DNA of 6,138 nucleotides from Pseudomonadota bacterium (GTDB lineage: Bacteria > Pseudomonadota > Alphaproteobacteria > Ferrovibrionales > Ferrovibrionaceae), in the NCBI GenBank assembly GCA_023433835.1, contig JAEYTW010000334.1:1-6138 (forward strand), given 5' to 3'. How positions within the stretch are numbered: the first letter of the stretch is position 1; every line of letters begins with the position of its first letter. Shown here one piece after another: positions 1 to 6,089 of the stretch. The notes beneath the pieces were generated by a model. That model was not told the origin of the DNA, ran no database searches, and saw nothing but the letters and a program-made list of their open reading frames with translations. Both the position numbers and the translations under genes were made by a program.

Positions 1-243
1 CCGCCGGCGGCCGCCGGCGGGATGAGCGTGGTGGTCGAGCATCGCGGCGAACCCTACAGCCTGATGATCGATTCGGTGTCGGAAGTGCTGTCGCTGCCCG
101 ATTCGGCCTTCGAAGCCAGCCCGCCGACGCTGAATGCCCGCTGGCGCGAGGTGTCGGGCGGCATCTACCGCCTGGACGGCGGCCTCCTGGTGGTGCTGGA
201 AATCGACCGGCTCCTGTCGTTCGGCAGCGCGCTGGCGGCGTAG
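1..243 (+). CDS. cheW: Chemotaxis adaptor CheW, C-terminal fragment (5' end outside window)
   Basis: This is the last 80 codons of a CheW-type scaffold protein, ending at TAG 241-243. CheW couples methyl-accepting chemoreceptors to the histidine kinase CheA at the cytoplasmic face of the membrane. The visible part is the second half of the CheW SH3-like fold: a strand SVVVEH, the conserved segment YSLMIDSVSEVL, a PPTL...WREVSGGIYRLDG stretch, and the final strand LLVVLEIDRLLSF just before the stop. The reading frame is open from base 1 through a Pro/Ala/Gly linker (PPAAAGG), so the ATG at 22 is internal and the gene starts upstream. The protein ends soon after the domain, as in stand-alone CheW. 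A CheA C-terminus also carries a CheW-like domain, but this sequence resembles alphaproteobacterial single-domain CheW more. It converges with the five-gene minus-strand block and has no evident functional link to it. Confidence 0.85.
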   Translation, partial: PPAAAGGMSVVVEHRGEPYSLMIDSVSEVLSLPDSAFEASPPTLNARWREVSGGIYRLDGGLLVVLEIDRLLSFGSALAA

Positions 244-250
244 AACATAA

Positions 251-353
251 TCGTCGTTCCGGGCTTGACCCGGAACCCAGGGTAAGCGCCGTGCCGCTTG
301 CGACGCCCTTGCCCTGGGTTTCGGGTCGACGCTTGGCTTCGCCCGGAGTGACG
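251..353. repeat. REP-like imperfect inverted repeat in convergent gap, possible bidirectional terminator
   Basis: The left arm (252-282) and right arm (312-353) are imperfect reverse complements and can fold into one long hairpin. The outermost bases are CGTC on the left and GACG on the right; the inner ends are CCCAGGG and CCCTGGG. The left arm also contains its own perfect 7-bp stem, TTCCGGG / CCCGGAA (257-263 with 269-275), around a CTTGA loop. The right arm matches 6037-6078 at 36 of 42 positions. This is the style of dispersed extragenic palindromes common in alphaproteobacteria. Its place between two convergent stop codons suggests it ends transcription from both sides. There is no clear T-tract, so intrinsic termination is not shown. 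The element fills nearly all of the gap 244-361. Confidence 0.8.
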
Positions 354-361
354 GATGGCGT

Positions 362-1642
362 TCAGCGCTTCTCCACCCCGCACCACTCCGCCATGAACAC
401 GGCAAGCACTTGCGCGACCTCGATGGTCGAGGCGATGTCGACCCATTCGTCGAGCGAATGGGTGGCGCCGCCCTTGGGGCCGTAGCAGGTGGCGGGGATC
501 TTGCCGTAGAGCTGGAAGAAGCGGGCGTCGGTGGTGGCGGTCGACGCGACTTCCTGAATGGGCGTGTTGGTGATGCGGGCATGGGCGGCGGCAAGCGTCG
601 TCATCAGCGGCGCCTCGCGGTCCATCGCGCAGCCCTCGGCCTGGAAGCCGTGATAGCTGATCTTGGCCTTGGCCATGCGCAGCCCGGGCCGGGTGGCGAT
701 CGCCTCGGCCACCTTGGCCTCGATCTGGCCGCGCACCTCGCCCAAGGTCATGCCGGGGTAGAAGCCGACGCGCACGTCGATCGTCGCCGCGCAGGGCACG
801 GTCGAGGCCCAGTCGCCGCCGGTGACCTTGCCCAGATTGAAGCAGACCGGGTGGTTATGGCCGTGGAAACAGGCGTGGCGGTTCTCGGCCTTGTTCCACT
901 CGCCTTCCAGTTCGCGCAGGGCGTCGAACACTTCGTAGGCGGCCTCGATCGCGTTGATGCCGTTCGAGGTGTCGAGCACGTGGGCCGGATGGCCGGTCAG
1001 GTCGATGGTCAGCCACATGACGCCGAGCTGGGCGATCATCAGCGACTGGCTGAACGGTTCGGGGATCACGGCGGCATCGGCACGATAGCCGGCGGCGAGG
1101 CAGGCCAGCGCGCCGTTGCCGGTGCATTCCTCCTCGATCACCGACTGCATGATGACGGGGGCGGCGGGCTGCAAGCCGAGTTCCTTCAGCGCCTCGAAGG
1201 CGAGGCAATAGGCCATGATGCCGGCCTTCATGTCGGCCGAACCGCGGCCGTACAGGCGCCCGTCGCGCACGACGGGCTTGAACGGCGGATCGGTCCACAG
1301 ATGGGCCGGACCGGTCGGCACCACGTCGATATGGCCGTTCAGGATCAGCGACTTGCCCGAGCCGGACGAGCGGTGCAGGCCGATGACGTTCTCGCGGCCG
1401 GTATAATTGTCGATCACCGGCGGCGAGAAACCGGGCAGGTGGCGGATCTTGTCGAGGTCGATGTCGAAGCGCTCGACCGCGAGGCCGAGCCGGGCGAACT
1501 CGTCGGCCATCAGGTTCTGCGCGCCCTGCTCCTCGCCCAAGAGGCTGCCCTCGGCGACGAGGTTGCCGAGGAAGGCGACACCCTTGTCGGTCAGCGCATC
1601 GGCGGCGGCGCGGATATCGGTGACGAGGCCGGAATCGATCAT
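362..1642 (-). CDS. M20 metallopeptidase-family deacylase (ArgE/DapE type)
   Basis: This 426-residue protein is a likely cytoplasmic zinc-dependent amidohydrolase that removes an acyl group from an N-acyl amino acid or similar compound. The M20 active site is complete: H104 in NGHIDVVP with D106, bridging D137 in GRGSADMKAG, the E171-E172 pair (general base and metal ligand) in EEECTGNG, E195 in IPEP, and H395 in ATHSLDEW. The lid/dimerisation domain spans roughly 205-320, with H221 in GHPAH as the usual lid histidine and a GGDWASTVP segment typical of the ArgE/DapE-family deacylase group. Length is normal for that group. The ATG at 1642-1640 shares one base with the GNAT stop (TGATG). A strong Shine-Dalgarno lies 5 bases upstream, so translation is probably coupled. 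It is the last gene of the block. True ArgE or DapE is possible, but the catabolic neighbours argue for another N-acyl substrate. Family confident, substrate unknown. Confidence 0.93.
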   Translation of the reverse strand: MIDSGLVTDIRAAADALTDKGVAFLGNLVAEGSLLGEEQGAQNLMADEFARLGLAVERFDIDLDKIRHLPGFSPPVIDNYTGRENVIGLHRSSGSGKSLILNGHIDVVPTGPAHLWTDPPFKPVVRDGRLYGRGSADMKAGIMAYCLAFEALKELGLQPAAPVIMQSVIEEECTGNGALACLAAGYRADAAVIPEPFSQSLMIAQLGVMWLTIDLTGHPAHVLDTSNGINAIEAAYEVFDALRELEGEWNKAENRHACFHGHNHPVCFNLGKVTGGDWASTVPCAATIDVRVGFYPGMTLGEVRGQIEAKVAEAIATRPGLRMAKAKISYHGFQAEGCAMDREAPLMTTLAAAHARITNTPIQEVASTATTDARFFQLYGKIPATCYGPKGGATHSLDEWVDIASTIEVAQVLAVFMAEWCGVEKR

Positions 1643-2100
1643 CAGTTCTCCCCCTTCAGGCGGGCCAGCGCCGCGCCTTCGATGACATGGATCCGCTCCT
1701 CGTCCGCCGGGGTCAGGCCCTCGCGCGCGTAGAAGCGTAGCGCTGCCGTGTTCGAGCGATCGACCGACAGCCTGAGATAGGCGGCATTCGTCCGCCGCGC
1801 CGCCTCGGCCAGCAGGTCCCGGGCCAGGCCGGTGCCGCGGGCGGCGGGCGCGACGTAGAGATCCTGGATATAGATTCCGGCGCGGCCCCGCCAGCTGGAA
1901 AAGCTAGGAAAATATAGGCACAGTCCGATGGGTACGGTTGCTTGCCAGCCGATCAATGCCGCCCAGATATCGGCGTGGCGGCGGAAATCCTCCGGCGTCG
2001 AGGCGGCGGCCTTGCCCACCGCCATCTCGGCCGACATCGCCTGGATCATCGCATGGATGACCTCCGCGTCGTCGGCCGTGGCGGTGCGGATCGCGATCAC
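1642..2100 (-). CDS. GNAT-family N-acetyltransferase
   Basis: This 152-residue single-domain GNAT should transfer an acetyl group from acetyl-CoA to an amine. The N-terminus (IRTATADDAEVIHAMI) is the usual first strand and helix. The acetyl-CoA pyrophosphate-binding motif A is clear: strand IYIQDLYV (76-83) followed by APAARGTGLARDLL, with the R-G-x-G-L/x-A signature at 88-93. Motif B is present as NTAALRFYAREG (117-128). The start is GTG (2100-2098), one base after the BKACE stop, with a weak GGGTGG Shine-Dalgarno about 9 bases upstream; no upstream start is available without running into BKACE. The stop overlaps the M20 ATG by one base. The acceptor cannot be told from sequence. Direct coupling to a deacylase suggests a small-molecule amine from the same pathway, but a generic amine-acetylating role is possible. 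A short patch of AT-rich codons lies at residues 61-68. Confidence 0.9.
   Translation of the reverse strand: MIAIRTATADDAEVIHAMIQAMSAEMAVGKAAASTPEDFRRHADIWAALIGWQATVPIGLCLYFPSFSSWRGRAGIYIQDLYVAPAARGTGLARDLLAEAARRTNAAYLRLSVDRSNTAALRFYAREGLTPADEERIHVIEGAALARLKGEN
1648..1655 (-). promoter_or_regulatory. Strong Shine-Dalgarno for the M20 deacylase inside the GNAT 3' end
   Basis: Read on the minus strand this is AGGGGGAG, 5 bases before the ATG at 1642. It is made of the last sense codons of the acetyltransferase gene (Lys-Gly-Glu). It fixes the M20 start and makes re-initiation from the upstream gene likely. Confidence 0.7.
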
Positions 2101-2101
2101 G

Positions 2102-3034
2102 TCAGAACGCCACCCGGTCGCCGCCCTTCAGGCCCAGCATTTCGCGTGCCTCGGCCGGCGTGGCGATGTCGAGCGACAGGGCTTCGAGGATCGTGCGGAT
2201 GCGCCGCACCTGATCGGCGTTCGAGGTGGCAAGCTCGCCCGGCCCCAGCATCAGGCTGTCCTCGAGCCCCACGCGCACATTGCCACCCATCGTCGCTCCC
2301 ATGGTGATCAGCGGCATCTGGTAGCGGCCCGCCCCCAGCACCGAGAAGGCATAGTCGCGGCCGAACAGCTTGTCGGCGATCAGCTTCATGTGGCCGAGGT
2401 TCTCGGGGTCGCCGCCGACGCCGCCCAGCACGCCCAGCACGAACTGGATGAAGAACGGCGGCTTGACCAGGCCGCGGTCGCGGAAATGGGCGAGCGTGTA
2501 GAGATGGCCGACGTCGTAGCATTCGAACTCGAAGCGCGTGCCGAAGCCGTCGCCCAGCTGCGACAGGATCTGCTCGATATCCTTGAACGTGTTCTTGAAG
2601 ATGGTGTCCCGCGTGTTCTCGAGCAGCCGCGGTTCCCAGTCGAACTTCCAGTCGGGGTAGCGGTCGACCAGCGGGAACAGGCCGAAATTCATCGACCCCA
2701 TGTTGAGCGAGCACATCTCCGGCTGGGCCAGCGTCGGCGCGGCCAGGCGCTGTTCGAGCGTCATGGCCGAGCTGCCGCCGGTCGAGATGTTGATCACGGC
2801 ATCGGTCGCCTGGCGGATGCGCGGCAGGAACTGCATGAATACGTCGGGGTCCGGCGTCGGCCGGCCGTCATGGGGATCGCGGGCATGCAGATGCAGGATC
2901 GCGGCCCCGGCCTCGGCCGCCGCCACCGACTGCGCGGCGATGTCGTCCGGCGTATAGGGCAGATAGGGGCTCATCGTCGGGGTATGGATCGACCCGGTGA
3001 CGGCGCAGGTAATGATCGCTTTGCGGCGTGCCAT
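2102..3034 (-). CDS. Beta-keto acid cleavage enzyme (BKACE, DUF849; 3-keto-5-aminohexanoate cleavage family)
   Basis: This 310-residue TIM-barrel zinc enzyme should condense a beta-keto acid with acetyl-CoA and cleave it to acetoacetate plus a new acyl-CoA. Visible residues match those I recall for Kce, the founding member: zinc ligands H48 and H50 in LHLHARDP and E258 in RVGLEDS, with catalytic R254 and D259 in the same motif, S84 in ISTGG, and E171 in FEFECYD. The offset from Kce is +2 before and +28 after an approximately 26-residue insertion near 128-152 (DWEPRLLENT... region), which I associate with the longer BKACE subgroup. I chose the ATG at 3034-3032: it is 5 bases after the aminotransferase stop with GGGG 9 bases upstream, and the protein then begins MARRKAIITCAVTGS as homologues do. 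A TTG three codons earlier would overlap that stop but leave no ribosome-site spacing. Known members act on 3-keto-5-aminohexanoate, dehydrocarnitine, beta-ketoglutarate and others; the substrate here is unassigned. The adjacent aminotransferase is a natural source of the beta-keto acid. Confidence 0.93.
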   Translation of the reverse strand: MARRKAIITCAVTGSIHTPTMSPYLPYTPDDIAAQSVAAAEAGAAILHLHARDPHDGRPTPDPDVFMQFLPRIRQATDAVINISTGGSSAMTLEQRLAAPTLAQPEMCSLNMGSMNFGLFPLVDRYPDWKFDWEPRLLENTRDTIFKNTFKDIEQILSQLGDGFGTRFEFECYDVGHLYTLAHFRDRGLVKPPFFIQFVLGVLGGVGGDPENLGHMKLIADKLFGRDYAFSVLGAGRYQMPLITMGATMGGNVRVGLEDSLMLGPGELATSNADQVRRIRTILEALSLDIATPAEAREMLGLKGGDRVAF

Positions 3035-3039
3035 GGTTT

Positions 3040-4389
3040 TCAACCCCGGGGCAGGTCGAGTTCGGCGGCCAGCACGGTCAGGCTGTCCTCCAGGATCGCC
3101 ATGATCTCGTCGACCTGAGGCTCGTCGATGATCATCGGCGGGCAGACCAGGAAGTGATCGCCCTCGAACCCGCCGCGGGTGCGGCGCGAATAGATGATCA
3201 GGCCACGCTCATAGGCCAGGTCGACGATGCGGTTATAGGCATTCTTCTCCTTGGGCAGCGGCTGCATGGTCAGCGGATCGGCAACCATCTCGGCGGCGAG
3301 CAGCAGGCCCTTGCCGCGCACGTCGCCGATGAAGGGGAAGCGGTTCTTGAGGCCTTCCAGGCGGGCCTTGAGCTTGTCGCCCATGCGCGCGGCATTGCCG
3401 ATCAGGTCCTGGCGATCGATCTCGTCGAGCACGGCGAGGCCGGCGGCGCAGGCCAGCGGGTTGCCGGCATAGGTGTGGCCGTGCTGGAAGCCGCCGGCAT
3501 CCAGCACCGGCTGCACCATCCAGTCGGGCGCGACCATCGCGCCGAGCGGGCTGTAGCCCGAAGCGAAACCCTTCGACAGCGCGACCAGGTCGGGTTTCTG
3601 GCCCCAATGGTCGGCGGCGAGGAACTTGCCGGTGCGGCCCGCCCCGCTCATCACCTCGTCATAGATCAGGATGATGCCCCAGCGGTCGCAGATCTCCCGG
3701 ATGCGGCCGTAATAGCTGTCGGGCGCCACCAGGGCGCCGGTCGAGGCGCCGCCGACCGGTTCCATGATGAAGGCCAGCACCGTCTCCGGCCCTTGCGCGC
3801 GGATCTCGGCCTCCAGCATGTCGGCATAGCGCAGGCCGCGCTCCTCCATCGTCAGCCCGTCGCGGTCGAGATAGGCCGTCGGTGCCGGAATCTTCGGCAT
3901 CTCGCGCATCATCGGCGCGAAGGGCTGGGTCAATGCGTCATAACCGGTGACCGCCAGCGCGCCCAGTGTGCTGCCGTGATAGCTGGGGAAGCGCGAGATC
4001 ACCTTGAACCGGCTGTGCTGGCCTTTGGCCACCGCATATTGCCGCGCCATCTTCAGGCAGGATTCGACGGCTTCCGAACCGCCGGAAACGAAGAACACCT
4101 TGTCCAGCCCAGGCGGCATGTGCTCGACCAGCCGGGCGGCGAGGTCCTCGGCCGCGTCGTTCTCGAAATGCAGGCGATAGGCGAAGGTGACGCGCTCGAG
4201 CTGGGCGCGCATCGCCGCCAGCACATTGGGGTTCGAGTGGCCGATATTGACCACCATGGCGCCGGACGAACCGTCGATCACCTTGCGGCCCTGCTGGTCG
4301 AACAGGTAGATGCCCTCGGCGCGATCGACCAGCGGGCGGCGAAGCCGGGTCTGGTAGAACAGATGCGAAGGCCGGCGCTCTGCGCTCAT
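3040..4389 (-). CDS. Class III PLP-dependent aminotransferase (omega / beta-amino acid type)
   Basis: This 449-residue fold-type I enzyme should move an amino group, usually a non-alpha one, to a keto acid acceptor such as pyruvate or 2-oxoglutarate. The active-site set is complete: SGGSEAVES at 102-110 (phosphate-binding loop), Y137-H138-G139 stacking on the cofactor, E210 in EPVGG, D244 in IYDEV for the pyridine nitrogen, Schiff-base K273 in LSKGFASGYSPLG, and T306 in HTYAGNP for the phosphate from the partner subunit. Length is typical of class III. The ATG at 4389-4387 overlaps the upstream stop as ATGA, and GGAG lies 7 bases before it. The open frame continues upstream to about 5079, but that part is an arginine-rich shadow of the upstream gene and is not protein. 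Annotators could also call it adenosylmethionine-8-amino-7-oxononanoate aminotransferase or glutamate-1-semialdehyde aminomutase-like; the context argues against both. Its product is a candidate substrate for BKACE next door. Confidence 0.94.
   Translation of the reverse strand: MSAERRPSHLFYQTRLRRPLVDRAEGIYLFDQQGRKVIDGSSGAMVVNIGHSNPNVLAAMRAQLERVTFAYRLHFENDAAEDLAARLVEHMPPGLDKVFFVSGGSEAVESCLKMARQYAVAKGQHSRFKVISRFPSYHGSTLGALAVTGYDALTQPFAPMMREMPKIPAPTAYLDRDGLTMEERGLRYADMLEAEIRAQGPETVLAFIMEPVGGASTGALVAPDSYYGRIREICDRWGIILIYDEVMSGAGRTGKFLAADHWGQKPDLVALSKGFASGYSPLGAMVAPDWMVQPVLDAGGFQHGHTYAGNPLACAAGLAVLDEIDRQDLIGNAARMGDKLKARLEGLKNRFPFIGDVRGKGLLLAAEMVADPLTMQPLPKEKNAYNRIVDLAYERGLIIYSRRTRGGFEGDHFLVCPPMIIDEPQVDEIMAILEDSLTVLAAELDLPRG
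3044..3047 (-). promoter_or_regulatory. Shine-Dalgarno deciding the BKACE start
   Basis: GGGG on the minus strand sits 9 bases before the ATG at 3034 but directly abuts the alternative TTG at 3043. Spacing therefore favours the ATG start. Confidence 0.5.
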
Positions 4390-5999
4390 GATTTCACTCC
4401 GAGGTAACGATCCAGGACATTGCGGGTGACGCGTTCGACCATGGCGTCGGCGCGCTTCAGGCCCGCCACCCATTCGCAGCTGCCGGCATGGAACACCTCG
4501 CCCTTGCCGCGCGGGAAGTTGACGATCATGCCGCAGCCGCGCTTGACCCGGTCGACCGCGGCCGGGCCGTCGTCGCCGATCAGGGTGGTGGCGGCAAAGC
4601 GCGCGTCGTCGTCCGACAGGAACTGGTCGTCGGCGGCGATCACGTCGCTCTCTTCCTTCAGGGACGACATGCCGAGCGCGAGGATGACGAGGCCGTCGGG
4701 CGTGCCTTCGATGCCGGTCGGTTCGGGCAGGCCGCCGCGGATGATGTAGTCGAGGCCGTCGACTTCGTAGCCGAAGACATGGCTTTCGACGCCCAGGATG
4801 TCGCCGTAATAGAGGCCGGTGCCGGCGAAGGCCCAATGCTCGGGCCGATAGACCGGAAAGCCGCGCGTGCCGCGCGGGGCACAGCCGCCCCAGCCGACAT
4901 AGAGGCCGCGGGTGGCGTTCAGCCCGAAGGTGGCGGCGCCGGGCCGGCCGACCTCGGGCGCTTCCCACGACGTGGTGGTGCGGGTCTTGTCTTCTTGGCC
5001 GTAGACCGGATCCTCGGCACGGGCGCGATATTTGTAGCAGGTCTGGCGCTTGCCTTCGTCTTCCAGGCGTGTCTGCCACATGAAGTTGCCGGCGAAGCGG
5101 GCGACATGGCCGCCGCGCTCGACATAGGCGTCGATCGCGTCGCGCATCTCCCAGGTCCAGTATTCGTCATGGCCGACGCAGACGACGACGTCGTAGCCGT
5201 CGAGGATCCCGGGCGCGTATTGCAGCTCATGCTGGCTGCAGAGGTCGACGGCGTAGCCCTGGCCCTCGGCCCAGCGGAAGAAATGGCTGTCGTAGCTGGC
5301 CCAGCCCGATGACGCGTATTTCTTCGAATGGCCGGTGGCGAAGGCCCATTCCATGTGCGGATAGCGCGGCACGGTCGCCGGCGGCAGCGTGACCTCGAGC
5401 GGCACGCGCGGCGCGTCGGCGGGCAGGCGTACGAAACCGCGGCAGAACGGGCGCTGGGTCGAGACCGTGGGGGCGTACTGGTTGCGGTTGGGGCCGGTGA
5501 TGCCCTGGTAATGGTTCGACCCGCCCCAGGTGTTGTAGCTGGTCCACGATCCCGTCGCCGCGATCTGCAGGATGCGGCCGGGCTTCGGCCCCGCCGCCGG
5601 CCGCACGATGAACAGGTGGTCGTAGGTGGCGCCGCCGGCCGTCAGCGTGACGCGATAGGCGCCCGACGGCCAGTCGGCCGGAATGGCGAAGCGGTGGCTG
5701 ACGTCCCAGCCGCAGCCGGTGACCGAGCATTGGTCCGGTGTTTCCTGCCAGCGGCAGGGCAGGCCGCGGGCTTCCATCATCGGCCTGAGCTCGGCCCCGT
5801 CGCGCAGGATGGCGAGGTCGTAGGTCGAGGCGGTGGCCGAGACATGCAGCGCGACGGTCTCGCCGGCGGCGTAGGCATAGCGGTCGGTATAGGCCCAGAT
5901 CTCGGACCGGGGCGCATCCATGCCGGGATATTCGTAGTAATGCCCCAGCACCGCCTCGCGGCGCTGGGCCGGGGTCAGGCCGTAATCGGTGAAGGTCAT
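4386..5999 (-). CDS. N,N-dimethylformamidase large-subunit-like protein (DmfA2 C-terminal family)
   Basis: This 537-residue protein has no signal peptide and no membrane segment. It matches the family of the dimethylformamidase beta/large subunit, an unusual amidohydrolase that uses mononuclear iron held by two tyrosines and a carboxylate. Recognisable family segments are a beta-sandwich-like N-terminus (to about 135, with YDLAILRDG), TSYNTWGGSNHY (153-164), YDSHFFRWAEGQGY (236-249), VVVCVGHDEYW (271-281), GGHVARFAGNFMWQTRLE (296-313) and a C-terminal GEVFHAGSCEW (500-510). Y280 in GHDEYW is a likely iron ligand. Y236 or Y249 may be the second; I could not place the carboxylate by eye. The protein lacks about 225 residues compared with the 762-residue Paracoccus-type subunit. 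No small-subunit gene lies in the 139 bases upstream. The ATG at 5999 has GGAG 7 bases before it. Amide hydrolysis is inferred from family only; the true substrate is unknown and need not be dimethylformamide. Confidence 0.8.
   Translation of the reverse strand: MTFTDYGLTPAQRREAVLGHYYEYPGMDAPRSEIWAYTDRYAYAAGETVALHVSATASTYDLAILRDGAELRPMMEARGLPCRWQETPDQCSVTGCGWDVSHRFAIPADWPSGAYRVTLTAGGATYDHLFIVRPAAGPKPGRILQIAATGSWTSYNTWGGSNHYQGITGPNRNQYAPTVSTQRPFCRGFVRLPADAPRVPLEVTLPPATVPRYPHMEWAFATGHSKKYASSGWASYDSHFFRWAEGQGYAVDLCSQHELQYAPGILDGYDVVVCVGHDEYWTWEMRDAIDAYVERGGHVARFAGNFMWQTRLEDEGKRQTCYKYRARAEDPVYGQEDKTRTTTSWEAPEVGRPGAATFGLNATRGLYVGWGGCAPRGTRGFPVYRPEHWAFAGTGLYYGDILGVESHVFGYEVDGLDYIIRGGLPEPTGIEGTPDGLVILALGMSSLKEESDVIAADDQFLSDDDARFAATTLIGDDGPAAVDRVKRGCGMIVNFPRGKGEVFHAGSCEWVAGLKRADAMVERVTRNVLDRYLGVKS
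4397..4400 (-). promoter_or_regulatory. Shine-Dalgarno deciding the aminotransferase start
   Basis: GGAG on the minus strand lies 7 bases before the ATG at 4389 and is embedded in the last codons of the DMFase-like gene. It supports the internal ATG rather than the far upstream end of the open frame. Confidence 0.6.
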
Positions 6000-6006
6000 G
6001 GTGTTG

Positions 6007-6010
6007 CTCC
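6007..6010 (-). promoter_or_regulatory. Shine-Dalgarno of the first gene in the block
   Basis: GGAG on the minus strand, 7 bases before the ATG at 5999. No convincing -35/-10 promoter is visible between here and the window edge. The region up to 6138 holds only repeat sequence and unassigned DNA, so the operon promoter is either weakly conserved or beyond the window. Confidence 0.55.
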
Positions 6011-6020
6011 GAGGCCGATC

Positions 6021-6078
6021 GTCATGCCGGCGCCTACCCTGGATTCCGGGTCTCCGCTTCGCTTCGCCCGGAATGACG
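6021..6078. repeat. REP-like palindrome, truncated left arm
   Basis: The segment 6037-6078 is a second copy of the right arm seen at 312-353, with 36 of 42 bases the same. It can form its own hairpin from ATTCCGGG (6043-6050) and CCCGGAAT (6067-6074), a perfect 8-bp stem with a 16-base loop. The stretch just before it (from about 6021, GTCATGCCGG) looks like the outer end of a left arm joined to the right arm after loss of the middle. It lies about 20 bases upstream of the first gene's start, so it would fall in the 5' leader if transcription begins further out. Confidence 0.7.
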
Positions 6079-6089
6079 GGGAAACTTCA

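Noticed and set aside
1..20. Two tandem copies of a 10-base GC palindrome (CCGCCGGCGG)
   Set aside because: It lies in frame within the Pro/Ala/Gly linker of CheW. GC-rich codons for these residues explain it without a separate element.
251..353. CRISPR array or tRNA gene
   Set aside because: The repeated units are inverted arms of one hairpin, not regularly spaced direct repeats, and there is no cloverleaf or acceptor end.
410..1732. Long + strand open frame opposite the M20 and GNAT genes
   Set aside because: Its translation is rich in Gly, Asp, His and Arg with no recognisable domain, and the opposite strand encodes clear enzymes with intact motifs. High GC makes such antisense frames common.
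3035..3043. TTG start for BKACE overlapping the aminotransferase stop
   Set aside because: The only Shine-Dalgarno would directly abut the TTG, whereas the ATG at 3034 has proper spacing and matches the expected N-terminus.
1928..3118. Long + strand open frame opposite BKACE and the GNAT gene
   Set aside because: Low-complexity His/Arg/Gln-rich translation with no motif. It is a shadow of the BKACE coding strand and runs across real gene boundaries.
3028..4407. Long + strand open frame, 459 codons, opposite the aminotransferase
   Set aside because: Nearly the same extent as the aminotransferase but with no domain signature; GC-driven antisense shadow.
4390..5079. N-terminal extension of the aminotransferase frame, suggesting a fusion protein
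   Set aside because: The extra 230 residues are arginine- and proline-rich nonsense overlapping the DMFase-like gene in another frame. Homology begins at the ATG at 4389, which has a good ribosome site.
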